A stretch of DNA of 64,000 nucleotides from Scatomorpha sp040765295 (GTDB lineage: Bacteria; Bacillota; Clostridia; Oscillospirales; Oscillospiraceae). The number at the start of each line of letters is the position of its first letter. Positions within the stretch are counted from its first letter, which is position 1. Below the pieces are notes generated by a model. It was not told the DNA's origin. It searched no databases and saw only the letters and a list, made by a program, of their open reading frames with translations. Location of the stretch: the NCBI GenBank assembly GCA_040765295.1, contig JAXGSB010000001.1:620001-684000 (forward strand). Reading direction: 5' to 3'. Below, in pieces: positions 50,139 through 59,729 of the stretch. Made by a program: the position numbers and the translations under genes.

Positions 50139-51347
50139 ATGGGTAATATACACGACTACCTGCTTTGGCGGGGAGATTTAAAGTTTTCGCAGTCTGAGTT
50201 CAACGAGGTAGACAATTTAATATTATGTAAACTAGCCCTGCTTGACCTTCAAGATATACCGATACCTGAGAAAGGCATATGTCTTTCTGATCTTAAGGAT
50301 ATATATCTGGAAAAACATGGAGATGGCGAGAATCTTGGCCTTATTTTAAATATCGGAGTAATAAATCTTTTTAAGGAAGCGGCGGAGTCCGAACGTTTTT
50401 CGAAAGTCAAAGTGTTGAATTATGTAAACAAAATTGACAAGGTCGCAGAGGTTCAGTTTTCTGTTACGGACTTTGAACTTGGCGATGGAACCCGTTTCAT
50501 AGCCTATAAGGGCACGGACGATACAATCATCGGCTTTAAAGAAGATTTCAATATGGGGGTGCTCGAAAGTGTTCCGGCGCAGGAAGATGCAAAACTCTTT
50601 CTTCAAAGCGTATGCGAGAACTATAAAGGAAAGCTCCGCATAGGCGGGCACTCCAAAGGCGGAAATTTATCGATTTATGCAGCCAAATCCGTTTCACCGG
50701 AAATACAGGACAGAATCATAAAAGTATATAATAACGACGGGCCGGGTTTTCGATCTTCAATCAGCATGGAAGAGGGATATAAAAGGATAAAAGATAAAAT
50801 CATAAATATAGTCCCCGAATATTCAATAGTCGGAGTTCTCTTAAATCAGCCTGAGGATTTGGATGTGGTTAAGTGCAGTGCAAGGGGATTCTACGCCCAT
50901 AACGGATTCAGGTGGGAAGTAATCGGAGCAGGATTTGTCAGAGCAGAGGGGCTCGCCGTAAGTTCTCAGATTTTTGACAAGGCGCTTCAGGGACTCGAGG
51001 AAAACCTGAGCTTTGAAGAGAGAAAAGAATTTACAGATACCCTCTTTGACATGTTTTTTTCAACGGGGGCAGACACCTTCACCGAGCTTGCCCAAAAGGG
51101 AATTTGGGAAAATCTCAAGTCTCTAAAGTTTTTTGACAACAGCGAGAAGAGAAAAAAGGTTTTAGATCCTACAATGCTGCTGATTAGAGAATATTTCAAA
51201 ACGGCGGGCGAAGTAATTCCCGATAAAGTAAAAGAAAGCTTGCCTGATACCGCGGTAGAGGCAGTGAAACACCCGCTGAAAGTGATTGAAAAGGCTTTTC
51301 GCCGCGATGATGAGAAGAGCGATAACAAAGAAAATACAGAGATTTAA
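50139..51347 (+). CDS. Mbeg1-like (DUF2974) alpha/beta hydrolase
   Basis: This 402-residue cytoplasmic protein has an alpha/beta hydrolase core typical of DUF2974/Mbeg1-like proteins. The nucleophile elbow is GGHSKGGN near residue 170, the opening is NIHDYLLWRGDLKFSQSEFNEVD, and YNNDGPGF follows. It is likely a lipase or esterase; substrate unknown. It sits between the glyoxalase II-like gene and dnaE in the same direction. AAGCATGGG gives a weak start context. Confidence 0.85.
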   Translation: MGNIHDYLLWRGDLKFSQSEFNEVDNLILCKLALLDLQDIPIPEKGICLSDLKDIYLEKHGDGENLGLILNIGVINLFKEAAESERFSKVKVLNYVNKIDKVAEVQFSVTDFELGDGTRFIAYKGTDDTIIGFKEDFNMGVLESVPAQEDAKLFLQSVCENYKGKLRIGGHSKGGNLSIYAAKSVSPEIQDRIIKVYNNDGPGFRSSISMEEGYKRIKDKIINIVPEYSIVGVLLNQPEDLDVVKCSARGFYAHNGFRWEVIGAGFVRAEGLAVSSQIFDKALQGLEENLSFEERKEFTDTLFDMFFSTGADTFTELAQKGIWENLKSLKFFDNSEKRKKVLDPTMLLIREYFKTAGEVIPDKVKESLPDTAVEAVKHPLKVIEKAFRRDDEKSDNKENTEI

Positions 51348-51356
51348 GGAAGAAAA

Positions 51357-54300
51357 ATGTCTTTTTGTCACCTACATCTGCATACCGAATACAGTTTGCT
51401 CGACGGCGCTTGCCGTATAGATGCTCTCCCAAAAAGAGTAAGGGAACTGGGGATGGACTCCGTGGCGATAACAGATCACGGGGTGATGTTCGGCTGTGTA
51501 GATTTTTACAAGGCCTGTATGAAAGAGGGAGTAAAGCCCATCATCGGCTGCGAAGTCTATGTGGCGTCCAGAGCCATGGAACAAAAGGAGATGGGCTTGG
51601 ACTCCGACTATTTCCATCTTATTCTCCTCTGTATGAATGAAGAGGGCTATAAAAACCTGAGCTATCTTGTGTCTATGAGTTATATTGAAGGTTTTTATAA
51701 GAAGCCGCGAATAGACTGGAAGCTTTTGGAAAAATACAACAAAGGCCTCATCTGCCTCTCGGGTTGCCTTGCGGGCTTTATCCCACAAATGATAATCAGA
51801 GGAGACTATCATGATGCAAAGGAAAAGGCAGTCTGGTTGAATTCAGTATTTGATGAGGGCAGGTTCTATCTCGAAATCCAGCGCCATGGTCTCGCCGAGG
51901 AAGAGATGGTTTTGAGGGGTATAAGCCGAATAAGCAATGATACCGGCATACCCATGGTGGCCACAAACGACTGCCACTACATAGAAAAAGAGGATGCCTA
52001 CTATCAGGATGTCCTCATGTGCATACAAACAGCCAAAACCATAAACGAAAACGACAGGATGAAGCTCGGCCCCGACGAGTTTTATCTTAAGTCCGAGGCG
52101 GAAATGAGGGAACTTTTTCCGAATTTAGAAGATGCCTTGGAGAACAGTCAAAAAATAGCCGAGCGCTGCAGCTTCAACTTTGCTTTCGGTGAATATCACC
52201 TTCCAAAGTTCAAGCTGCCCGACGGTGTGACTGACAGTTTCACTTATTTGAGCGAGCTCTGCGAGCAGGGACTCTTGGAGAGATATAAAAATCCCGATGA
52301 AAGTGTCAGAGAACAGCTGGAGTATGAACTCAAGATGATAGCTCAAATGGGCTTTTGTGATTACTTCCTCATTGTTTGGGACTTTGTGGATTTCGCCAAA
52401 CGCAACGGCATAGCCGTAGGGCCGGGAAGGGGAAGCGCTGCGGGCAGCATTGTGAGCTATTGTTTAAAGATAACCGATGTCGATCCCGTGAAATACAGCC
52501 TCTATTTTGAGCGCTTTTTAAATCCCGAAAGAGTTTCGATGCCTGATATAGACATGGATTTCTGTGTCAGGAGACGCGGGGAAGTTATAGATTATGCAAA
52601 CCGAAAATACGGAGCGGAGCATGTGGCTCAAATAGTCACCTTTGGCACAATGGCGGCCAGGGCGGCGATACGCGATACTGGCCGTGCCTTGAATATGAGC
52701 TATGCCGACTGCGATGTGGCGGCAAAGCTTGTACCGAGGACGTTGAACATCACCTTGGAAGAGGCTCTCAAGGCCTCGAATCAACTAAAAGAGCTCTATG
52801 TCAAAGAGCCCAAGTATAAAAAACTTCTGGATACGGCTATGAAGCTCGAAGGCTTGCCCCGTCACGCTTCAACTCACGCAGCCGGCGTGGTTATCACTGA
52901 AAAGCCGGTGTATAATTACGTCCCGCTTGCCCGAAACGACGAATCGATTATAACTCAGTTCCCAATGACAACTCTCGAGGAGCTTGGCCTGCTCAAAATG
53001 GACTTTTTAGGTCTTAGGAACCTGACGGTCCTGGAGGACGCCGTTAATTTGGTTAGGGCTAAAAAGCCCGATTTTGATATAAAAAAGATACCCGAAAACG
53101 ATGAGGCAACAATGCAGATGCTCTCACAAGGCAAAACCAAGGGAGTGTTTCAGCTGGAGTCTGCGGGAATGACCTCGGTATGTACACGGCTAAAACCCAA
53201 GAACATAGAAGATATCACGGCTTTGATAGCGCTCTATAGACCCGGGCCGATGGACAGCATACCCAGATTTTTAGAAGCCTCCGAGGATGTAAGTAAAATA
53301 CGCTATAAGCATCCGATGCTGAAGCCCATACTTGAGGTGACATATGGCTGCATAGTTTATCAGGAGCAGGTTATCGAGATTTTCCGAAAGCTTGCCGGGT
53401 ATTCTCTGGGGCAGGCAGACAATATACGCCGCGCAATATCAAAGAAAAAGCACGAGCTTATCGATGAGGAACGCCGCGCCTTTGTCAGCGGAGATAAGGG
53501 TCGCGGAATAAGGGGAGCGGTGAAAAACGGCGTACCGGAGGATACGGCGAATTCAATCTACGACGAGATTTTAGCTTTTGCAAGCTATGCATTCAACAAG
53601 GCGCATGCGGTTTCCTATGCAATAATAAGCTACGAAACCGCCTATATGAAGTGCCACTATCCCAAGGAATTTATGGCGGCGCTCCTAAGCTCGGTACAGG
53701 ACAACACAAAGAAGATGGCAGAGTATATAGGAGATTGCAGCGAAAGCTGCATAGAGCTTCTGCCCCCGAATATAAACAGGTCCTTCGAGAGCTTTGTTGT
53801 TGAAGATGAAGGGATACGTTTCGGGCTCTTGGGAATAAAAGCCTTAGGAATGAAGCCAATAGCAAACTTGATTGACGAGAGGGCGCGCGGGGGAGATTTT
53901 AGGGATATAGAAGACTTCTGCCGCAGAATGGCCGGCAAAGACATAAACAGAAAAGCGATGGAAAACCTCATTAAGTCGGGAGCTTTCGATGGTCTCGGCT
54001 ACAACAGGCGCTCTATGCTTTTATCACTCGACAGCCTGCTCTCGGCGGTCGAGGCTGATTTGAAGTCTAAAATAAGCGGACAAATGGACTTTTTCAGCAT
54101 GGCAAGTGAAAGCAAAGATTCGGGAATCAGATTAGAAAAGCAGCCTGAGTTTAATAAAAAAGAGCTCATGAGAATGGAAAAGGAGACCTGCGGACTCTAC
54201 TTAAGCGGGCACCCGATGGATGAGTACAGCGATATGGCTGAAAAGGCGGATGCAGTGAAGATAGGCGAAATTATGGCAGATTTTGCCGAAGAAGGAGGGC

Positions 54301-54833
54301 CGCAGAAATACTACGACAATCAAAAACTAAAAGTCTGCGGCATTGTTGTTTCAAAGGATTTCAGAACTACAAGGGCAAACACGCTTATGGCAAATATAAG
54401 GCTGGAAGACAGAAGCGGCAGTATTGAAATTCTTGCTTTCCAAAATGCGCTCGACAAATCGGAGCATAAAATAGTCGAGGACGAGCCACTGCTTGTCTAT
54501 GGGAGAATCTCACAAAGAGATGAGTCGGAGCCGCAGCTCATAGCCGAGACGCTCAGCGGGCTGGGGGAAACGTCGGAAGCAGAAGATAAGATGCCCGCTT
54601 ATAAAAACGAAAGCACAGAACAAGAAAAAACTCTGTGGCTTAGGATAAGCGGTGACGAGGAGAGAAAGCTTCATCGAATAGACCTGCTGCTTCAAATGTT
54701 TCCCGGAAGAGATAAAATGATAATATATCTGGCAGGCTCAAAGCGACGGCTTTCGGCAGCTTGCATCATAACGGATGTGCTCACGGCCGAGCTGAAAAGC
54801 CTTCTGGGGGAAGAAAATGTAGTCCTCAAATAG
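51357..54833 (+). CDS. dnaE: DNA polymerase III subunit alpha (DnaE)
   Basis: A 1158-residue replicative polymerase of the DnaE1-like class. It has an N-terminal PHP domain (HLHTEYSLLDGA, ITDHGVMFG), the catalytic aspartates in MPDIDMDF near residue 400, a GPGRGSAAGS motif, helix-hairpin-helix DNA binding and an OB fold near residue 1000-1080 (LKVCGIVVSKDF). Length is close to that of bacterial DnaE proteins. It starts 10 bp after the hydrolase gene. Confidence 0.95.
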   Translation: MSFCHLHLHTEYSLLDGACRIDALPKRVRELGMDSVAITDHGVMFGCVDFYKACMKEGVKPIIGCEVYVASRAMEQKEMGLDSDYFHLILLCMNEEGYKNLSYLVSMSYIEGFYKKPRIDWKLLEKYNKGLICLSGCLAGFIPQMIIRGDYHDAKEKAVWLNSVFDEGRFYLEIQRHGLAEEEMVLRGISRISNDTGIPMVATNDCHYIEKEDAYYQDVLMCIQTAKTINENDRMKLGPDEFYLKSEAEMRELFPNLEDALENSQKIAERCSFNFAFGEYHLPKFKLPDGVTDSFTYLSELCEQGLLERYKNPDESVREQLEYELKMIAQMGFCDYFLIVWDFVDFAKRNGIAVGPGRGSAAGSIVSYCLKITDVDPVKYSLYFERFLNPERVSMPDIDMDFCVRRRGEVIDYANRKYGAEHVAQIVTFGTMAARAAIRDTGRALNMSYADCDVAAKLVPRTLNITLEEALKASNQLKELYVKEPKYKKLLDTAMKLEGLPRHASTHAAGVVITEKPVYNYVPLARNDESIITQFPMTTLEELGLLKMDFLGLRNLTVLEDAVNLVRAKKPDFDIKKIPENDEATMQMLSQGKTKGVFQLESAGMTSVCTRLKPKNIEDITALIALYRPGPMDSIPRFLEASEDVSKIRYKHPMLKPILEVTYGCIVYQEQVIEIFRKLAGYSLGQADNIRRAISKKKHELIDEERRAFVSGDKGRGIRGAVKNGVPEDTANSIYDEILAFASYAFNKAHAVSYAIISYETAYMKCHYPKEFMAALLSSVQDNTKKMAEYIGDCSESCIELLPPNINRSFESFVVEDEGIRFGLLGIKALGMKPIANLIDERARGGDFRDIEDFCRRMAGKDINRKAMENLIKSGAFDGLGYNRRSMLLSLDSLLSAVEADLKSKISGQMDFFSMASESKDSGIRLEKQPEFNKKELMRMEKETCGLYLSGHPMDEYSDMAEKADAVKIGEIMADFAEEGGPQKYYDNQKLKVCGIVVSKDFRTTRANTLMANIRLEDRSGSIEILAFQNALDKSEHKIVEDEPLLVYGRISQRDESEPQLIAETLSGLGETSEAEDKMPAYKNESTEQEKTLWLRISGDEERKLHRIDLLLQMFPGRDKMIIYLAGSKRRLSAACIITDVLTAELKSLLGEENVVLK

Positions 54834-54851
54834 ACGTAAAAAACAGGAATG

Positions 54852-54880
54852 TTGACAAGAAAAATAGATAATGCTATCAT
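54852..54880 (+). promoter_or_regulatory. Promoter of the CNNM gene pair
   Basis: TTGACA (54852-54857), 17-bp spacer, TGC-TATCAT (54872-54880), 36 bp before the start. Confidence 0.7.
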
Positions 54881-54915
54881 TAATCAACTCGTGTATTGAG
54901 TAAAAAGGAGTGTGT

Positions 54916-56211
54916 GTGTCCTTAATGGACCCTGGAAGTCATTTCCCGTATTTCTCAACAGCGGCATTAGTCGGTCTTTTTGTACTGGCAGCATTTTCGT
55001 GGTACTTCGCTCTAAGCGAAACGGCCTTTGCTTCAACATCTAAAATAAAGCTCAAAGCAAGGCTGGAAAGAGGCGACAGGAGGGCTGAAAAGGCTCTCAG
55101 TGTTTTGGATCAAAGCGAAAAGGTAATCAGCACTGTGCTGATAGGCACCAATATATGCCACATATCGATGGGCAGCATAGTCAGCTATGAGGTCACGCGC
55201 TTATGGGGTGTAAGTTTTGTGAGCCTTTCAGCCATTATTTTTGCAATAATAGTGTTCTTCTCGGTAGAGATGCTTCCCAAGAGCATGGCGAAGAGGCGGA
55301 GCGAGAGCCTGAGCTTAGCAATGGCATCCTCAATGCTCTTCTTTATGCGAATCTTCGGGCCTTTGGTCTATGTTATGAGCAAATTCGGCTCTGCACTCGC
55401 AAGTCTTTTTCAAAGGCAAAGGGAGCCAAGCGTCACTGAGAATGAAATTTATGACATAATAGAAGATCTCACGGACGAGGGCGCTCTGGACAGCGCTCAC
55501 GGTGAGCTTATGAGTTCCGCTCTGCAGTTTGAAGATGTAAGGGCGGGCAGTATTGTAACCGCAAGAGTGGACATAGCGGCTCTTGATGTCGAATGGCCGT
55601 CTGAGAAGATATTTGAGTTCATAAAAGAGCACAAGCACAGCAGACTTCCGGTTTACGAGGGCAACATAGATAATATTATCGGCGTGCTCCAAATAAGAAA
55701 ATACCTTAAATGCTATTTTTCCGAGGGCGAGGCGGACTTAAGGGATTGCCTTGACCGGGCTCATTTTTTCCCGGCAAGCGTTAAAATAAGCCATCTTTTA
55801 AAAAAGATGAGCTCGGAAAAGATAAATCTCGCTATAATTATCGATAAATACGGAGGTACAATGGGACTTGTCACCATAGAGGATATTTTGGAAGAGCTCG
55901 TAGGTGAAATATGGGACGAGGACGACGTTGTTGAAGAGAGCTTTATGCCCCTTGGCGGCGGCAGATATGAGGTGGATGCCGAATTGAATCTGGAGGATCT
56001 CTTCGAGCATTTAAATTATGAGCCTGAAGAAATAGAAGAATCGCTGCTTGAACACAGCGTTGGGGACTGGGTATACGGCAAATTTGGTCGAATACCGAAA
56101 GAGCGCGAGTTTTTTGAATTTGAGAAACTGCGCGTAACTGTTGATTCCATGCGCCAAAACAGGATACTCAAGCTTGTTGTAGAGCCTAAGAGCGAGGAGG
56201 ATTGGGAATGA
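54916..56211 (+). CDS. CNNM/HlyC-CorC family transporter, copy 1
   Basis: This 431-residue membrane protein has a DUF21/CNNM domain (three to four helices in residues 1-180, with EMLPKSMAKR), a CBS pair (about 200-330, with VTIEDILEELVGEIWDE) and a C-terminal CorC_HlyC domain. The family is linked to Mg or Co efflux and tolerance; it is often labelled hemolysin. The GTG at 54916 lies 5 bp after AAAGGAG; an ATG at 54925 is possible. It overlaps the second copy by 4 bp. Confidence 0.9.
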   Translation: MSLMDPGSHFPYFSTAALVGLFVLAAFSWYFALSETAFASTSKIKLKARLERGDRRAEKALSVLDQSEKVISTVLIGTNICHISMGSIVSYEVTRLWGVSFVSLSAIIFAIIVFFSVEMLPKSMAKRRSESLSLAMASSMLFFMRIFGPLVYVMSKFGSALASLFQRQREPSVTENEIYDIIEDLTDEGALDSAHGELMSSALQFEDVRAGSIVTARVDIAALDVEWPSEKIFEFIKEHKHSRLPVYEGNIDNIIGVLQIRKYLKCYFSEGEADLRDCLDRAHFFPASVKISHLLKKMSSEKINLAIIIDKYGGTMGLVTIEDILEELVGEIWDEDDVVEESFMPLGGGRYEVDAELNLEDLFEHLNYEPEEIEESLLEHSVGDWVYGKFGRIPKEREFFEFEKLRVTVDSMRQNRILKLVVEPKSEEDWE

Positions 56212-57458
56212 CGATAGTTGCAATCAGTTTTATTCTATTCTTCTTCCTCTCATTTTTCTGCTCATCCGCTGAGATAATTTTTTCTTCAGCCAACAGTATC
56301 AGGCTGGAGAATTTGGCGGAAGAGGGGAGCAAAACGGCCAAGATGGCTCTTAAAGTAATCGATAGGTTCGACAGCAGTCTTTCCGGTCTGCTTATCGGAA
56401 ACAACATTGCCAACATAGGCATGTCCTCGCTCGTGCCCATAGTCGCGATTAATTTCGGCATAGAGCAGTATTCCGCGTTACTTACAGCTGCGCTTACTTT
56501 GATAGTAATTCTCTTTTGTGAAGTCACACCGAAGATACTGGGAAAAAACAATGCAAACAGCCTTTCGCTCGTCTACTCATATCCTGTGCGCGCTATGACC
56601 CTCCTTTTTGCTCCGATAGTTTTCGTGGTTGTAAAAGCAGTAGACATAATCCTGTTGCCTATGGGAAAAGTCGCGCCGGATGAGAATGAAATGGCGGTAG
56701 AGGAGCTTCAATCAATTATCGAGATAGCTCAGGACGAAAATGTTCTCGACGAAAGCAGGTCCGAACTCCTTCAGTCTGCGCTCGAATTTTACGATGTAAA
56801 CGCCTATGAAGCGATGACGGCAAGAGTCGATGTGGAAGCGATTGACATAGACGATGATATAGAGGATATAAAGAAAAAGGTTGAGGAATCCGCTTACAGC
56901 CGCATACCTGTTTACAGGGGCAGCGTGGACAATATCATAGGCTTATTGCACCAAAACCACTTTCTCCGCCTCATGTTGGAGTCCGAAGACATAGACATAG
57001 AGTCTCTGCTTCTGGAACCGCTCTATGTATATAAAACAGTCAAGATGCTCTCCCTGCTCTCGGCGTTCAAGCAAAGCCAGAAGCAGTTTGCCGTAGTAAC
57101 CGACGAATACGGCGGCACGCTCGGCATCATCACTATCGAAGATGTTTTGGAGCAGCTTGTGGGCGAGATATGGGACGAGAGCGATAAGGTGGAAGACGAG
57201 GTAATAGCCCACGCCGAAGGTATATTTGAGGTCGACGGGGATATGAACATCTACGATTTCTTTGAACTCGTCGATAAGGATGAGGGGGCCATAGATTTCG
57301 AATCGGATACTGTCGGCGGCTGGATTATCGAGAGGTTCGGAGATTTTCCCAAGGCCGGAGACAGCATAGAGTACGAAAATCTGCATATAACGGTTCTGGA
57401 AAGCGGCCCGCACAGAGTCGAAAAGGCCTTGGCCGAGTTAGAAGACAGCCCCGAATAG
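56208..57458 (+). CDS. CNNM/HlyC-CorC family transporter, copy 2
   Basis: A 416-residue paralogue of the previous gene with the same plan: DUF21 membrane domain (CSSAEIIFSSAN, EVTPKILGKNNA), CBS pair (YSRIPVYRGSVDNIIGLL, TIEDVLEQLVGEIWDE) and CorC_HlyC end. AGGAGG precedes the ATG inside the end of copy 1. The two may form a heteromer or serve different metals. Confidence 0.9.
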   Translation: MTIVAISFILFFFLSFFCSSAEIIFSSANSIRLENLAEEGSKTAKMALKVIDRFDSSLSGLLIGNNIANIGMSSLVPIVAINFGIEQYSALLTAALTLIVILFCEVTPKILGKNNANSLSLVYSYPVRAMTLLFAPIVFVVVKAVDIILLPMGKVAPDENEMAVEELQSIIEIAQDENVLDESRSELLQSALEFYDVNAYEAMTARVDVEAIDIDDDIEDIKKKVEESAYSRIPVYRGSVDNIIGLLHQNHFLRLMLESEDIDIESLLLEPLYVYKTVKMLSLLSAFKQSQKQFAVVTDEYGGTLGIITIEDVLEQLVGEIWDESDKVEDEVIAHAEGIFEVDGDMNIYDFFELVDKDEGAIDFESDTVGGWIIERFGDFPKAGDSIEYENLHITVLESGPHRVEKALAELEDSPE

Positions 57459-57502
57459 CTGAAAACTAAAACAAGAAAGTTTAAAAGCTGCTTTCTAAGC
57501 GA

Positions 57503-57517
57503 AAACTGACAATTTTA
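57503..57517 (+). repeat. Left 15-bp direct repeat flanking IS30
   Basis: AAACTGACAATTTTA is repeated exactly at 58769-58783 on the other side of the IS30 element, as expected for a target-site duplication. Confidence 0.8.
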
Positions 57518-58768
57518 GGCGAGTTGTAAAATAAACTGCAATAATTTGAAAAGGCTCGCCACAATTCTGTACAATGTTATTGGAAGAAACAACATAGAAG
57601 GGAGAATTGTTTTGAGCCAATTACATTGTATCATCAAAAGGAGTCCGGGTCAGCACTTAAAATTAAAAGATAGAGAAATTTTAGAGTATCTCTACAATGA
57701 AAATTTAAAACGTGCCAATAAAGATAGACTCACACAAAAGGAAATAGCGAAGCAACTAGGATGGAGTGAGGCAACTTTAAGCAGAGAATTAAAGCGAGGA
57801 CTGGTTGAGCAAAAAAGAAGTAATTTAGAGACTTACATGGCGTATTCTTCATACGCAGCGCATATCAAAATCCAAGACAGCTGGTCAAATAAAGGACCTG
57901 CATTAAAGATAAGAAAGGATCGGAAGTTATGCGAACAGATAGAAAAAATGCTAATAGGAGAAGAGATGCCGAATATGAAGCGATTACGCTATTCTCCTGA
58001 AGCAATCGTGATGCACTTCAATGAAAAAGGCTGGCCAACGGAAACCCGACTATGTGGCCGTACTATCTATAACTATGTTGAGAAAGACATCTTTCTCAGC
58101 GTAACAATGAAAGATCTGCCTCGTAAAGGGGCTAAATCCAAGCGAAAGAACAGGCAGGTCGAAAAACGACTGTCGCCCCCGGGCAGGAAAAGAATCGACG
58201 AAAGGCCATTAGGGAGCACGCTGCGCATTGAAACAGGGCATTGGGAGATGGACTGTATAGAATCCTTAAAGTCAGACCCGACTTGCCTGCTAACCTTGGT
58301 AGACCGTCATAGCCGGAAGTGCCGGATATTCAAAATGAGACGCCAGACTCAAAAGGCAGTACTACGGAAGATTAACGGTTTAGAGCGCAAGATGGGAAGT
58401 AGAGTCTTTAAGGAGAATTTTAAAAGCATAACAGTAGATAACGGTTCTGAGTTTCTGGATTGGAAGAGTTTGGAAGAATCTGCCCTAACTAAATCAGAAC
58501 GCACAGAGATATACTATGCGAGAGCCTATGCCGCTTGGGAACGAGGCAGCAATGAGAATCTAAATGGCTTTATCAGGTATTTCATACCGAAAGGAACAAA
58601 GCTCAAAGACATCACGACAGAGGAAATAAAGAAGTTAGAGGAATTTATAAATAACTATCCTAGGAAAATTTTGGGAGGGAGGAGTGCAGAAAATTTCCAC
58701 TCATCTGCAGCATAGCAAAGTAACAAACATTGTACGGAATTCGATTTCAGTTTAACTTGCAATTGAAG
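57518..58768 (+). mobile_element. IS30 family insertion sequence
   Basis: The 1251-bp element is bounded by 15-bp direct repeats. Imperfect terminal inverted repeats lie at equal distance from both edges: TTGTAAAATAAACTG (57524-57538) against the complement of 58748-58762 (TTGCAAGTTAAACTG). It contains one intact transposase gene. Duplications longer than the usual 2-3 bp are known in some IS30 members such as IS1630. Confidence 0.85.
57612..58715 (+). CDS. IS30 family transposase
   Basis: A 367-residue DDE transposase with an N-terminal helix-turn-helix (LTQKEIAKQLGWSEATLSRELKRG), RYSPEAIVMHF text, and the DDE core: D in HWEMDCIES, D in ITVDNGSEF and E in WERGSNENLNGFIRYFIPKG. The TTG at 57612 lies after GAAGGGAG; an in-frame upstream start at 57546 lacks a binding site. 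No disruption is seen. Confidence 0.9.
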   Translation: MSQLHCIIKRSPGQHLKLKDREILEYLYNENLKRANKDRLTQKEIAKQLGWSEATLSRELKRGLVEQKRSNLETYMAYSSYAAHIKIQDSWSNKGPALKIRKDRKLCEQIEKMLIGEEMPNMKRLRYSPEAIVMHFNEKGWPTETRLCGRTIYNYVEKDIFLSVTMKDLPRKGAKSKRKNRQVEKRLSPPGRKRIDERPLGSTLRIETGHWEMDCIESLKSDPTCLLTLVDRHSRKCRIFKMRRQTQKAVLRKINGLERKMGSRVFKENFKSITVDNGSEFLDWKSLEESALTKSERTEIYYARAYAAWERGSNENLNGFIRYFIPKGTKLKDITTEEIKKLEEFINNYPRKILGGRSAENFHSSAA

Positions 58769-58783
58769 AAACTGACAATTTTA
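58769..58783 (+). repeat. Right 15-bp direct repeat flanking IS30
   Basis: An exact copy of 57503-57517. It ends 11 bp before the -35 box of the rpsB promoter. Confidence 0.8.
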
Positions 58784-58794
58784 AGAAAAAAACC

Positions 58795-58823
58795 TTGAAG
58801 CCGCAGGGCTTCAATGTTATAAT
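58795..58823 (+). promoter_or_regulatory. rpsB-tsf promoter
   Basis: TTGAAG (58795-58800), 17-bp spacer, TATAAT (58818-58823). The -35 and spacer form an inverted repeat TTGAAGCC-GCAG-GGCTTCAA (58795-58814). Confidence 0.7.
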
Positions 58824-58832
58824 ACCAAGGCA

Positions 58833-58886
58833 TTACGCACGGAGACCGACTTTCGACCCTGTGGCCAAATCGGCCGGGTCGCGTAA
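58833..58886 (+). promoter_or_regulatory. Structured rpsB leader
   Basis: An outer stem TTACGC/GCGTAA encloses a hairpin CGACCC...GGGTCG with an inner GGCC/GGCC. It lies between the promoter and the rpsB start and may be an autoregulatory ribosomal-protein leader; no known class was assigned. Confidence 0.4.
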
Positions 58887-58929
58887 GGGTGAGGTTTCCG
58901 GAGGTAAAAACAAAAAAAAGGAGAAAATT

Positions 58930-59679
58930 ATGTCGGTAGTATCAATGAAACAACTTTTAGAAGCAGGAGTCCATTTCGGTCACCAGACGCGCAGATGGAA
59001 TCCTAAGATGAAGGAGTATATTTACTGCGAAAGAAACGGTATTTATATCATTGACCTTCAGAAAACATCCAAGAAGCTTGAAGAAGCTTATGAATTTGTC
59101 AGCTCAATCGCACAGGCAGGAGGCAAACTCCTCTTTGTAGGCACCAAGAAGCAGGCGGCCGAAACCGTGAAGGAAGAAGCGGAGCGTTCCGGCCAGTACT
59201 ATGTCAATGCTCGCTGGCTCGGCGGTATGCTCACCAACTTCAAGACTATGCGCACCCGTATCGACAGACTCGCTCAGCTCGAGAAAATGCGTGACGACGG
59301 CACCTTTGATATGCTCCCCAAGAAAGAAGTATTAAAGCTCATGGGCGAGATGGAGAAGCTTGAGAAGTATCTCGGCGGAGTCAAGGAAATGAAAAAGCTT
59401 CCCGATGCCATCTTTGTTGTAGATTCCCGCAGGGAGCATAACGCCATAGCCGAGGCGAGAAAGCTGGGTATTCCCGTTATTGCGCTTGTAGATACGAACT
59501 GCGATCCCGATGAGGTCGACTATATTATTCCGGCAAACGATGATGCAATCCGAGCCATCAAGCTGATGTGCGGCAAAATGGCAGATGCCTTCGTCGAGGC
59601 CAATCAGGGAGAGGATGCAATGGCGGAAGAGCCCGAGATCAGCTATGTTTTCGAGCCGGACGATGAGCCCGCAGAATAA
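58930..59679 (+). CDS. rpsB: 30S ribosomal protein S2
   Basis: A 249-residue S2 protein with the typical opening MKQLLEAGVHFGHQTRRWNPKM, the VGTKKQAAE stretch and DTNCDPD near residue 190. AAGGAG precedes the ATG at 58930. The longer frame upstream covers the leader and is not coding. It is followed 50 bp later by tsf, as usual. Confidence 0.97.
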   Translation: MSVVSMKQLLEAGVHFGHQTRRWNPKMKEYIYCERNGIYIIDLQKTSKKLEEAYEFVSSIAQAGGKLLFVGTKKQAAETVKEEAERSGQYYVNARWLGGMLTNFKTMRTRIDRLAQLEKMRDDGTFDMLPKKEVLKLMGEMEKLEKYLGGVKEMKKLPDAIFVVDSRREHNAIAEARKLGIPVIALVDTNCDPDEVDYIIPANDDAIRAIKLMCGKMADAFVEANQGEDAMAEEPEISYVFEPDDEPAE

Positions 59680-59729
59680 GACAGCAAGATTTTAATATAG
59701 TAAAGCAATAAGGAAAGGAACTTAGGTAT

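Noticed and set aside
58795..58929. N-terminal extension of rpsB
   Set aside because: It begins at the promoter -35 box and covers the leader; S2 starts at MSVVSMKQLL behind AAGGAG.
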